Of a stretch of 64,000 nt of DNA, positions 31,749 through 42,407 are shown piece by piece; the first letter of the stretch is position 1; every line of letters begins with the position of its first letter. The translations under genes and the position numbers were made by a program. This DNA is from Fistulifera solaris (lineage: Eukaryota; Bacillariophyta; Bacillariophyceae; Naviculales; Stauroneidaceae): the NCBI GenBank assembly GCA_030295235.1, contig AP026132.1:327501-391500 (forward strand), read 5' to 3'. A model generated the notes under the pieces. It was given only the letters and a program-made list of their open reading frames with translations, was not told the DNA's origin and ran no database searches.

Positions 31749-33373
31749 GACTTATTGTGTCGAACTTTGTTATTAAAGCGCCTGTTTATTTCAATTTTTG
31801 TGTCTAGCATGTGCGGTTTGCTTCTAAATAACTTGCGAGCTAGTCTAGAGTTTGCATAGTTTATCTTTTCATCCCTCAAGCTCGAGCTGGATTCATTTTG
31901 CTTACAGCTGGTGTCCGATCGTCTCAACTCCATGTAGCCCTCGTAGAAGCCTACCACAACGGAAAAAATATGATTTGAGTACCGGTCCAAAAACTCCTCC
32001 AAACTCTTTTTATCGCGACAAATTTCGTGTTGTTTCGACGATGCCGATCATACCATTCGATCACTGATAACTCGTCCTAAACATCTCACCTCGTGGATCG
32101 AAAAACATATAATGTGTAACTTTTAATTTCGCGTCGAACGGTATAACTTGATCCACGAGATCAGATCATGACGGACTTCAAAAACATCGCAAGAACAAGG
32201 CACTCACTTGTTGGTCAAGTTGAATTGGACGATTATCATGAATACGTTGATCTGTGACGAAATTTTCTTCCCGTTTCTTATCAAATACAGCCCATTTTCG
32301 GCAATTACGTTTAAGAGGGACTTTAGACGTGCCAATTTCGTCCGATCAATCCTATTCGAAGTCCCTCGTTAAATGCCTCATGTTGGTCTTCCGGAAGTTT
32401 ACCGTAATCAAATCAAGGTATTATGACCAAATAAAGAAAGCAAGCGCGCGGTTCATTGTAACTTCGGCAAGCTCTTATGAAGAGAGGACTTGGGGCGATG
32501 GCAATCACGCAAACGACCTCGAAAAGATAGTAAAGAAGCTAAAGACTTCCGCTGTGTCATGAATTTTGACGGGTGTTTCGTCAGGGCAGTGGTGAATACA
32601 AAGCGCAAAAAAACTTTGTTGAGAAAGCAGCTTGAGACATCAAATGAGTGGAGCGATTACCAGCCATCAGATAGAGAATTTGACGAGGAACTGGCATAAC
32701 TAATAATTTTATATACTAATTTGTCAAAATTTCCATCGTGTTTGCTTACTGGTGATAGAGTTCTGCTTCAGACTGAGTAAGCTATTAAATATAATTATGA
32801 GGTATTTTAGTCAAACAAACCTATACAAGTGGGAATCGTCGCCTGCATAACATAGTTAACATGACTCATGACTGACTAGTGACTGAGGCGAAAATCTAGG
32901 TTAATTTCATTTCAAGGTCAAGAAAACACGAAATCGAACCAGCTAACGTAGATTATATTCCTACATGTGTAAGATTGTCAACAGAAGGAATAAAATGTAA
33001 TTGAAATTGAGTTCATGATTATTCTTTCTTAGATTCTTTACTTTCAATTTACTCCTACGGAGAAATGGGACGTAGAATATGTACTACACGTAGATTTTCG
33101 TACGAGGGTACATGGTGCTGTGACGATCGGCCACCAGCTGTACCTCTTCGCTGTGACCGGTGCGAATGCGGCGACTTGTGTCGGGCCCGCGCGTTGTATA
33201 GCATTTATAGTAAGTGAACTGACAAAAGTTGGTGACCGTGAAAAGCGCGAACACAATGCGATGCGTGCGTTTCATTGGTGATGTCTCCGTCTTCATTTGC
33301 TACTGGTACAAGGTGTATGTTCACCGTATAAATACAGAGATACCTCTTCCTAAGATTGTATCAAAGCATAAAC
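31749..33373. other. gene-poor interval with an inverted repeat
   Basis: No supported gene in 1.6 kb. Two overlapping plus-strand frames at about 32254-32699 (ending QPSDREFDEELA) might be a broken remnant but carry no recognised domain. A perfect inverted repeat lies at 32090-32159 and is listed separately. Confidence 0.4.
32090..32159. repeat. 10-bp perfect inverted repeat, 50-bp spacer
   Basis: CTCGTGGATC at 32090-32099 is exactly complementary to GATCCACGAG at 32150-32159. The AT-rich spacer contains a smaller imperfect dyad (ACATATAATGTGT). It could be an RNA hairpin, a MITE remnant or chance. Confidence 0.5.
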
Positions 33374-34658
33374 ATGGATAGTGAGGAGGATCAACTTTCT
33401 GCTCAAGAACAAGGCAAACCAGAAGATGATTCGGGCGAGGTGCAAGGGTCCTTAGGAATGCGTCCGGTATTCTTGGGCAATCTCGTCCCCAACTTTTCCA
33501 CCGATGATCTCAAAGATATCTTTGAGAAGCCCGTTCAGCCCAAGCCTGATAAATCCTACGAACCCATCCCTGTGGATCGCGTGGATCAAAAACGGGGTTA
33601 CTGCTTTATCTTTCTGAAGGACGCAACCTCTCCAGCCGACAAAGCGAGAGTCGAAGACTTCATCTCGGATCTCAACGGAATGTAAGCAACATATCTACTT
33701 CTTCTTCTACGTGATTGTTGACTACCTTCGCTACACTACTTCTTCTGGTGGCTTTTCTTCATTTTAAAACTCCTCCATTCACAGCGTACCTACTGTCTTA
33801 CTGCGCTCTCTTCCTCTTTCGCTACGCCCTTCGTCATCGGCCTTCTGCTGCGTTGCACTGACTCTTTCTTTTTTCTCTGCTTGTTTCTACTTACAACAAC
33901 ATCAGGGATATCCCCAACGTATCCAAGGCTCTTCGCGTCGAATTCGCTCGTGGAGATGGCCGTGTCAAGCGCAAGGAAGATGAGCGTCGCAAGAATATTG
34001 AGCCTTCGGACACGTTGTTTGTCGTCAATTTTCACGAAGAAACGACGCGCCAAGAAGATCTGGAGTTTTTATTTCAGCCCTTCGGAGAGCTTCTGCGTAT
34101 CGATATGAAGCGCAACTACGCCTTTGTGCAGTTCAAGACGATCGAACAGGCGACAAAGGCGAAAGAGACGACGAATGGAGGGAAACTGGATCAAGCCGTC
34201 TTGACGGTGGAGTATGTAGCGCGTCAACGAGACAGCAATAATAACAACAATAGAAGACGCCGAGACCGCGGGGACGATCGTCGTCACGGCCGCAACGATC
34301 GTATGGATACCCGCCGTCGTCTCGATCCGGGGCCGCCTCGGCATTATCGCAGGGACAGCCCTCCTCCGTACCGAGGAGGTCGTCGCAGTCGTAGTCGATC
34401 GCGGTCTCCTCCCTACCGACATGGTTACCGCTCGAGGTATGTGTCCTACTTATTTGATGTCTTTTGTGTACATTCATTCTCAAATTTCGCTTGATTTTCA
34501 GGAGCCCTCCCCGTGGCCGCTACGAAGACCGTTATGATGACTTCCGAGACCGACGTGGACCTAGCCCTCCACCTTACAGGGGTCGTAGTCCGGACCGGGA
34601 CCGTGGTCGTGACTTTTATCGCGATGATCGCGAACGAGACCGTGGTTATCGTGGATAA
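33374..34658 (+). CDS. RS31-like SR splicing factor (two RRMs, RS tail)
   Basis: 331 residues from exons 33374-33681, 33906-34436 and 34502-34658; introns of 224 and 65 nt. RRM1 starts RPVFLGNLVPNFSTDDLKDIF and has the aromatic RNP1 GYCFIFL. RRM2 starts DTLFVVNFHEETTRQEDLEF and has RNP1 NYAFVQF. The linker ALRVEFARGDGR and the tail (PGPPRHYRRD, RRSRSRSRSPPYR, repeated RD/RG) fit the plant-type RS subfamily (RSp31/RSp40). Members bind exonic enhancers and recruit spliceosome parts in the nucleus. Genes of this class commonly carry one long regulatory intron, and the first intron here is the longest in the window. The start is the ATG at 33374. Intact. Confidence 0.9.
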
Positions 34659-34828
34659 GCTAAGGGTTAGATGAGACAAGGAACTCCGCCCCCTCGAGCG
34701 TCGAGGTCAATGTCATTTCGGTTTGCCTACTAATAATGCTTAGCGATAAATGTATTCCAACATTGACCCTATAAATTGTTTGGTTATTAGTGACGATTCA
34801 GCATGCATCCGAGGAGATGGTGAAATCT

Positions 34829-36692
34829 CTAGATGGACAGCTTCAATCTGAAAAATTGAATGCTTTGCAAGACAAACAGCCCAAAGTTGGGAATAGATAA
34901 ATCTTCTGTCATACGAATGAATGTCATTTTTGGGCCTTCTTCTATGGATCCTTTTCGTCTTTTTTTCTGCATAATGGCTTTAGTGTAGACTGATAAAAGT
35001 GTGTCAGCTTCTTCTTCAATGCCCAAGGACGCAGCAATGCTTAGGGAAGTAGGACGGACTTCCAAAGCCGCGGTCGAAATCGGTGTCACACTCCGTATTA
35101 AATCTGGCGACCAAGGGGCCGTTCCAGATTGTAGACTGACAGCATTTGACTGTATGCGCGACACCCGAATCTTCTCTTCGTTCCCTCGTTTAACTTTCGC
35201 TTTCCCGTTTCCTTCCGAAGACTTTTCTTTTTGACTTCGACTTCCTTCTTACACGCTTCCAGCCAATGGCATGAGTAGTGTCAAGTTTTGAGAAGGTAGG
35301 TAATGTCCCCGATTCCCTCTGTTTCGTATTGTTGTTACCAGTAGCATTAACCAAGTATTCGTCGTCAGACGTCAATTTCTTTCCATGATCTCCCATTAAT
35401 CGATTCGAGTGATCTTTGATCAGGTCAGCATCAAGTTCGTTTTCTCTTTGTATCTTGGAAACGCAAATGCGATCGGTATTTCGACGATCAATTTTGCGCG
35501 GGGCATTACGCTTCGATGTGCCAGAATTTTCACGTTGGCCTACTACCAGAGGTTCCTCGTCAGCACTATGTATCGAAGCCGATTCGGTTTCCTCTAAACC
35601 TGGCATTACATTCAGCGAGTCGACAAGCCTCTCCTTGCAGCGCAATTGTTGCTTCGATAGGTTTAACGTAAGTTGCTCTCCCGTGGATGAAATAAGAGAG
35701 TGTAGATGATTGCTATGGTCTTTTGTATGCCTGCCAACTTTTTCGTAGTCTTCGACACGATTCGCCTGGTTATTCGAAGCACGGCGTTTCTGTAGTAAAC
35801 GATCCGGTTTTCTCTCTTCGACGATTGAGAACGATCGAGCTGATTGATTCGGTGGGGAACCAGCGCCACAGCTCTCCCGCGTAATATTATTCTGTTCTTT
35901 AAGAAGCGCTTTCAGAGAAGCAATGTTTTTCTGGGCCGGGAGACTCTCACTGTCATGTACATTGCTGTCCTCCTCCCAGGACGATACCCTGTCAACTTGG
36001 ATGTTGTCGATATCAGAAGTATTCGACAACGTCGAGTTGAGAAGGGAAGTAACAGGTACGGAATTCCGGCGCCGTCGTCTTCTCATCGACAGGACGGCCT
36101 TACTGAGAAACCCTCCGGTGTCACTTAGGCCGTCCGAGTCGCCGGATAAGCTAAGGCTCTTCCGACGGGGCCACATCATGTACTTGCGCGGAATCCATTG
36201 ATCCGAAATCACCGAAGCGCTTTCGCTCCGGCGATCCAAACTTTCGCTCCTAGTACGGAGGCTCGTTGTACTGTTGAGGCCGGAAAAATCCATGGGTTTC
36301 GAAGGTACAATCGGCGGCGAATTTTCTTCATCCGTAAATATGAACAAGCGATCCGCCTCGTCGGGACTGTAAATGTCGGTCAGCGTTATCAAAGGATTCG
36401 AAATATCTTCGTCGTCCTCAATGGTCGACCAAGAGTCGCCTTCGACATAACTGTCTTCCAAACTCGAGACCGAAGCCTCGTCGGAAAGTGTCAGAATCAC
36501 GTTATCGTCGCTTGTGTCAATCTTACTGATCGGTATGCCTAAATTTTCGTCTACGAAGCCTCCTGGATACACCGCAGGGTCTGAGCTGTAGGAGCATTGG
36601 TCACTGTTGGAGGAATTTCGGTCCTGATCATCATCATCATCAGAATGTCTTCTCGTTGCTTCATCCGACGAATGGGATGTTCGGGGTGGCAT
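34829..36692 (-). CDS. acidic, Ser-rich protein of unknown function (frame-broken)
   Basis: About 621 residues after correction. The first 130 residues are rich in Ser and Asp (RHSDDDDDQDRNSSNSDQ). There are basic clusters with serines (RRKSLSLSGDSD; SMRRRRRRNSVPV; KRVRRKSKSKRKV), i.e. likely phosphorylation and nuclear-localisation type sequence, and the chain is mostly low complexity and probably disordered. I recognise no domain. The break lies at 35201-35206 (TTTCCC), where two bases seem missing. The reading continues as KAKVKRGNEEKIRVSRIQ to the stop at 34829. The downstream part is supported only by open frame and lack of stops, so the gene may instead end at 35190 (500 residues). Confidence 0.55.
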
Positions 36693-37182
36693 GGTGAGGA
36701 ATTTGAATGTTGTAATAACTCCGTAACAAGTAGTAGTTGCACCTCAATGTGACAATATTTATTTTTGCACCTCAACGAGAAAAAAGATCGGGAAGATAAA
36801 AATGCGCGTTCGTTTTTATTGCGCAGGCGTTTCGGAAAGAGTGATCTTCCCTATAAGTAAATCGTCAAAATAACGGTTATTTGTTTTCAAGCTAGATTGA
36901 CGTTTGCGGAAGATATTTTTGTTACGGTATCTGGGTACCGGTAAAAGTCGCGCACGCAAATGCGATAAGGGCAACGGACAGACTACCTTTTGCAAAATGC
37001 AAAACCCATCACACGCATCCCAAAAACGAAAAAATAGCACGCCAACTAGGTGCAAATCCTTGACGACAACATCTCTGTTTCATTCGATTGCAGCCTCTCT
37101 CAAACTTGTGGTTTTGGAACCAGACGGTCGGTCGAGGACTGTGTGGTCTGTCGAGCGCTAAGTGAAACTCTGGAAATCCTTC
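36693..37182. promoter_or_regulatory. divergent promoter region
   Basis: 490 bases between the outward-facing acidic-protein and pseudouridine-synthase genes. No specific element recognised. Confidence 0.35.
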
Positions 37183-38574
37183 ATGAATCGATGCATCCTA
37201 CGACACATGTCGACACGATTTTACAGAAATTATACGAGTTTACCATCCTCCATGTCCACTTCCGCCATACAGGACAATCCCTGTTGGGGCTCTCCGGAGG
37301 CGTGTTCCCTCAAAGATCTACTCACTCAATATTCCGATTGGATTGTTTACGATTCCGGTGATTACATCGGCTTGAATAAACCACCGGATTGTCGGATGGA
37401 TGGACCCCATAAGGCCACCGTTCTCAAGCTGTTGACGTATCTGTATCCCACCCAGCAATTGCAAAATGCGTTTCCGGACGAAATAGAGCGTCTAAACTAT
37501 ATTATACAAAACGTACACCAGTTTGGTGACTGTGAAAAGTATCTCACTGCCGAGGGCGATGGTACGCCTCTGCGTCCCTGTCATCAATTGGATTATGCGA
37601 CATCGGGTGTACTGTGGATTGCCCGCACGGCCGCAGCGGCCAACATCGCTCGTCAAGCGTTAGAACAACGGAGGGTGTCGAAAACCTATGTGGCTCTGGT
37701 ACACGGTCATGTGTCATCCGAATCATCTCCAGTTAATTACGACCAGGTCGATGCATGGTTGCAACGAACGGAACGTAGGTATCGAAAGCAACGACAAGGA
37801 GCGTCCTTGAAGGGATCCTTGCCTCCTCATTCCATATTTCACTTATGGAAGACACAGCAGCTAAAGAACGAGCACAACAAGAAACGAGTTCGACAAGAAC
37901 CCGTTTTCCAAGACGAGGAATGGCAACAGTTGTGGGCCCCGCTGCACGAGAATTTATCAAAGCAACCTAAAGAGTTTAAAGAGCAGTTGCTGCAAGCTGA
38001 CTGGAAACTCGTAAAGAAAGAATACTCAACGCTGACGCGGTACTTTGAAAATGTTTCCGAGGCATACAACACTCGACTTGCGAAGCAACGGACTCAACAA
38101 ACGAAACACGATGATGAATCCGAACAAATACCCCATGTGTTTCGTACATCAGAGGATGTTCAGAGTTTTTTCATCGCGGTGCCTATTGGGCAAGACGACA
38201 ATGACTTCCCCATGCGGATACCTCCCAGTTATAAGGAAATGGCATTCATGGCGAAAAATGCCACTTTGCAAACAGGTGACGCCTCGATGGACTATAAGCC
38301 CTCCCTGACACGGTGTACCATAGTTCAACAAGGAACTCTGGATGGCCAATGCGTCACCAAGGTTCTTTTGGAACCTAGAACGGGTCGTCGACACCAACTA
38401 CGAGTACATATGGCTTTGTTAGGACATCCGATTGTTGGGGACTTGACATACTGCAATCATCAGAGTGAACGATCTGGGCGAATGTGTCTACATTCGTTTC
38501 GTCTCCAAGTAAGTGACCCACTGCTGGACATGGAAGCCCCTGATCCATTTACTATAGATGCCGAGACACGATGA
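37183..38574 (+). CDS. RluA-family RNA pseudouridine synthase, probably mitochondrial or plastid
   Basis: 463 residues, single exon. Isomerises uridine to pseudouridine in RNA. The catalytic motif is HQLDYATSGV (Asp is the nucleophile), and the C-terminal RluA signature is LEPRTGRRHQLRVHMALLGHP followed by VGDLTYC. The N-terminus (MNRCILRHMSTRFYRNYTS) is basic and Ser-rich, like an organelle presequence. Between the first catalytic half and the C-terminal half there is a long charged insert of roughly 130 residues (WQQLWAPLHENLSKQPKEFK and following) not present in bacterial RluA. The start was moved from the GTG at 37162 to the ATG at 37183. The target RNA is unknown. Confidence 0.88.
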   Translation: MNRCILRHMSTRFYRNYTSLPSSMSTSAIQDNPCWGSPEACSLKDLLTQYSDWIVYDSGDYIGLNKPPDCRMDGPHKATVLKLLTYLYPTQQLQNAFPDEIERLNYIIQNVHQFGDCEKYLTAEGDGTPLRPCHQLDYATSGVLWIARTAAAANIARQALEQRRVSKTYVALVHGHVSSESSPVNYDQVDAWLQRTERRYRKQRQGASLKGSLPPHSIFHLWKTQQLKNEHNKKRVRQEPVFQDEEWQQLWAPLHENLSKQPKEFKEQLLQADWKLVKKEYSTLTRYFENVSEAYNTRLAKQRTQQTKHDDESEQIPHVFRTSEDVQSFFIAVPIGQDDNDFPMRIPPSYKEMAFMAKNATLQTGDASMDYKPSLTRCTIVQQGTLDGQCVTKVLLEPRTGRRHQLRVHMALLGHPIVGDLTYCNHQSERSGRMCLHSFRLQVSDPLLDMEAPDPFTIDAETR

Positions 38575-38615
38575 GTTAGAAAAAGCTATCGAACTTTGCA
38601 ATTTAATAGTTTTTC

Positions 38616-41600
38616 CTACGTGGCTTTTTTGTCGTGCAATTTTGAGGCTAGTTTCACCACATTCGTAGAATTGATTCCCATCTGATAAAGCCACTTAACA
38701 GCCGTCCATTCAACTGAATCTTGTTTAATCGAAAGAGTTTTCCGATCCCAGGCACTTGTAGCGAGATGCGCGACCTTGGATAGAATCCAGGGGTGGCGTG
38801 GGCCGTGCAAGTGACTCGCTATTAGTATACGATAGCATTCTACCTCCAAGACATCATCATCAATCGCATTCGCGAATTCATTAAACAGAGTTTCTTCGTC
38901 AGTGCGATCACCGCTTTGAGAAAGCGTCTCACTGAAAAATTGTGGGAGGTGATCGCCAACGCGACCGCTGTCCACAGAATCCTGTTCCGTATGTTGCGAA
39001 TCTACGTCGGTCAATAGTTCGTAAAGTTTGTCAAGATCAGAAGCGTCGGCTCCTTCGTCGATTCCGCGCGGTACAGGCTGTTCCAATGAACCAAGAGTTG
39101 ACCTAAAAGTTCTGTAAAAGGGAGTCGACTTTGCCATAAAGCTGAATTCAATGAACTAAAATCGTATCGGGTCGGTATTTTCAGGCCAAGGACACAGGAA
39201 TGCCACCACCCCTTTCTATTTCGCCCCCACCAATGCTTCGATGATTCATCAGCTCGCTCTAAATAAATATGGTCGATGTAACGATCCGAAATGAGCAAAC
39301 TGCATTGGGGACATTCTTTTTGACGCAAAAACGCTTCGTCTTTAACTCCGCTGCAGTTGGTCGACATCCCACTGCCCCCAGTTCAAAAGCGAGTATGCGC
39401 CAATTCTTTTGCATGACGGATCTTGTTCTAGAGATCTAGCAGCTGCTTCGATTCTAACCGAGTAATCATCCGCTTGACGTGAAAGACCTTGACAGGCATC
39501 AAAACAAGAATATGCCCAAAGGGCCAAATGATGTTTGTGAATTGATTTCAAAGCGTGAGTTTTTTCGTGTGAGCAAGGTGAGCCTAGTAAAAGTGCTACA
39601 ACCTCGTGCCATTCCAAAAAGCTGGTGACTGCGAGATGCACGTCTGAAGATAGTGCTACATGGGTTTGATTGCGTTGTTTCGATGCCAATTGAAACAAAA
39701 GGTATAAAGCGCGAGCAGTGTCTCGCCTCGTCTCCTCAAATTTCGGAAGCGGTTGACGACTCAGTTCCTGACCCGAGGATGGCTGGAAAAATGCACCCGA
39801 ATCAATGCGATTACCAGCGCACAAAAGCAGCGAGCAACCAAGAGCGGCGAGGTGCCAGCAGTGAAAATTTAATTCCGTGGGATCCCGCTCAATGCATTTG
39901 AAGAAAATTTGACTTGCTTGATACATGGCGTATTCGAGTTCAATAACGGAAACAGAGTTCGTTGAAGATGACTTTTCTGTAAGCATTCCATTCCGTTCTA
40001 GATGAATCAGGATTGAGTGCATCCATTTGAACGGCATCCTGTCACCTTCTTCGTTCAAAGGCTGCAACATTAGTCGTGCAACACTTTCTGGAAGATCTTT
40101 TGCTATTCGAAACAATCCATTGACTACATGATAGTCGCCAAATCGTTCCAATCCTATCGTCTGATCAACTTGCTGATAAATTTCATAGAATTCAGCAGCA
40201 ACCTCTTTACGCTTGAGAAAGACGTCGATACATCGTCGAGGTATGAGTCGACAGTTGTTTGCCCCTCTTTGATTGTTGTGTCCGCATGTGCCGGGGAACT
40301 ATCTTCTGCGAACCCCAAAAGGCCGTTTATCACCAATGAATAGTATCCCATCCAGCTTTTATAAACATGAGGCAGCGGCCAATCATCTTCGGCAGATGCT
40401 AAAGTAGCAAATCTGGCAATTTTCTTGTTCAGATCGATTGCCTTCCGGAACATGCTTTGAATCTGTAAGCAGATGTCTTCTGTCGACGTGTTCGATTTGA
40501 TATTCGCAGCAAATATCGCTAGAAGATGGGCACTTGTTAATGTTATAGTAGACTCCTCAATCATTACCCTGCCGGTAATATAGTTGGAAAACTTGTCAGG
40601 AGGACCCAGGATGACCCCACTTTCATCTAATGGGTGCCGGGGAACTGGAGGAATCGTTCCAGGCGTGAATGCGTACGAGACAACAGCGCGTAAATCAACC
40701 TCTGCCTTTGTCGCGACAGTTTTGCGGACACCACTATATTTCTTTTGAGGACCACCTGCCGAAATCGCTCCGCGACTTTGTGTTTTCCTCAGTTTCATAA
40801 TCTCCGTTTGCTTGTAGTCGAAACCGGCTACGTCTAGCCGATACCCAACGTGCGGCCCAGCCACCTGCAATTCTTTCGAAATACCCAACAGTTCGGCCAC
40901 TTCGCTTCGGTTCTTCCAAAGATGACTCCAAAATAGGTGATACCGATTGGCCGTTTCTTTCGCCACATTGCGTATCAGAATCGTATTACTACCCTCCAAC
41001 ATGTCCGAGTTCCACAAACACTGCAGGAAACGGGTCGTGGTATGAGCGTCCCTGTGCCGTCCACTCGCGAGCAAAAAACGCGCCGCCAATCGAAGCACTT
41101 GTCGTTTGTGCACGAACTGCGGCGAGCAATACAAGTTGTGATCCAGGGGAGGAAAGGTCGATTCTTGTAGTTTGAGTCGATGCGTTACAGGAATGGGACG
41201 GAGTGTTATGGCTTCCCCGGAAAGTTTGGGATAAGGTTGGGTGACTTTCACAGATTTCTGCACGACCGCTTGTTTCCGCTGCTCATAATATTGGCGCAAG
41301 GGGTCCAAATCGTCTGGTTGCACGAACCCTCGATCGTGAAAATTCATTTTCTCTTCATACGGAATAAAGATATCATTCTTTTCCCTCTCTTCTTGTTCTT
41401 CCTGTAATTTGCGTTTCTTCCTTTTCTCTTCTTGCCCGCTACTTTGAGTCAATTGACGCAATATGGCTTCCTCTTCTTCATCGGACGTATCGACAAGTTC
41501 CGTCGGATGTTCGGGTGACGGTACGATCGGTTCCGTTTCTGCAGGCGGAACACTAGTATTCTGCAAAAATACTTGTTGCAGTACATCACCCACGTCCGTT

Positions 41601-42047
41601 TCCTCGCGAAAGTTGACCCGACGTCGTTTCCACTGTTGTCGCATATGGAGCCACTCACTCGTTCGCTCTAACTTGGCACGCCGTTCCTCGGTCATGGTCG
41701 TTTCCTGTCGGGGTGCTTTCTTGACGACTGGTGGATTGAGAGACGCTTGTAAGGGATCCTCATCATTCGCTGTCGAAGGATTAAACAGTACATCCATGCG
41801 CTGTACAATGGAAGGCACAGCGGCGGTGTTGTTAGAATCTTCCGTTGTCTCATTGTTGTTGCTGGTGGTAATGTCAGCGTGTGCTCGTTTTCGTGAAGCC
41901 TTTTTGGCGTCTTTTCTTCTTTGGTGGTTCCTGTTGTTGCTGTTGCTCCTCGTGCGGCTGCTGCTGCGGCTCCTCCTCCTCCTGCTGCTGCTGCTGCAAC
42001 TGTTCTTCATCGTCATATCCGTAAATCAAATCATGAAGACTCTTCAT
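38616..42047 (-). CDS. large nuclear-type protein of unknown function (frame-broken)
   Basis: About 1,143 residues after correction. Starting at the ATG at 42047 gives MKSLHDLIYGYDDEEQ, a polyQ/polyE tract, then lysine-rich sequence that joins the main frame with one base removed at TTTT 41912-41915. Otherwise the first ATG in the main frame is 42016. Three more breaks: 40218-40220, about 39341-39352, and 39120-39122. The middle has helical segments (VLRLAARFLLASGRHRDAHT...; YHLFWSHLWKNRSEVAELLG) that faintly recall the TPR-like RRN11/TAF1A subunit of the RNA polymerase I core factor. The C-terminal part has CPQC spaced like one half of a zinc site. I do not recognise the family firmly; a Pol I or chromatin factor is inference only. 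Confidence 0.6.
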
Positions 42048-42407
42048 GTTATCGCTCGAAGACGGTAGTAACTTGACGAAAGAAAGAAAATATCGAAAGT
42101 GAGAAAAACGCGTTTAGGACTTTTCATTTTATTTTCTCTCCTTTTTTACGGTTTTCGTCGCATCAAATCACACGGACGACGTACAAATTATGGCCGTTAC
42201 GACAAGCGCACGTTCTTTTGACACTACCTTTGTGTACTACTTGAGTACCGTATGAGACTGATGTTCGCATGATTTTGATGGATGCCAAATGCCAACGAAA
42301 CAGAGCGCAACCTTGAGCGCAACAACATCCGTCATCGTCGTTTCTATCATCATATTATTATCTAATCATCAGCACAACTATCAGTACCTGTACTAAGAGA
42401 AGAAAGC
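42048..42407. promoter_or_regulatory. divergent promoter region
   Basis: 360 bases between two outward-facing genes (the large unknown protein and the ABC-F protein). No named element seen. Confidence 0.35.
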
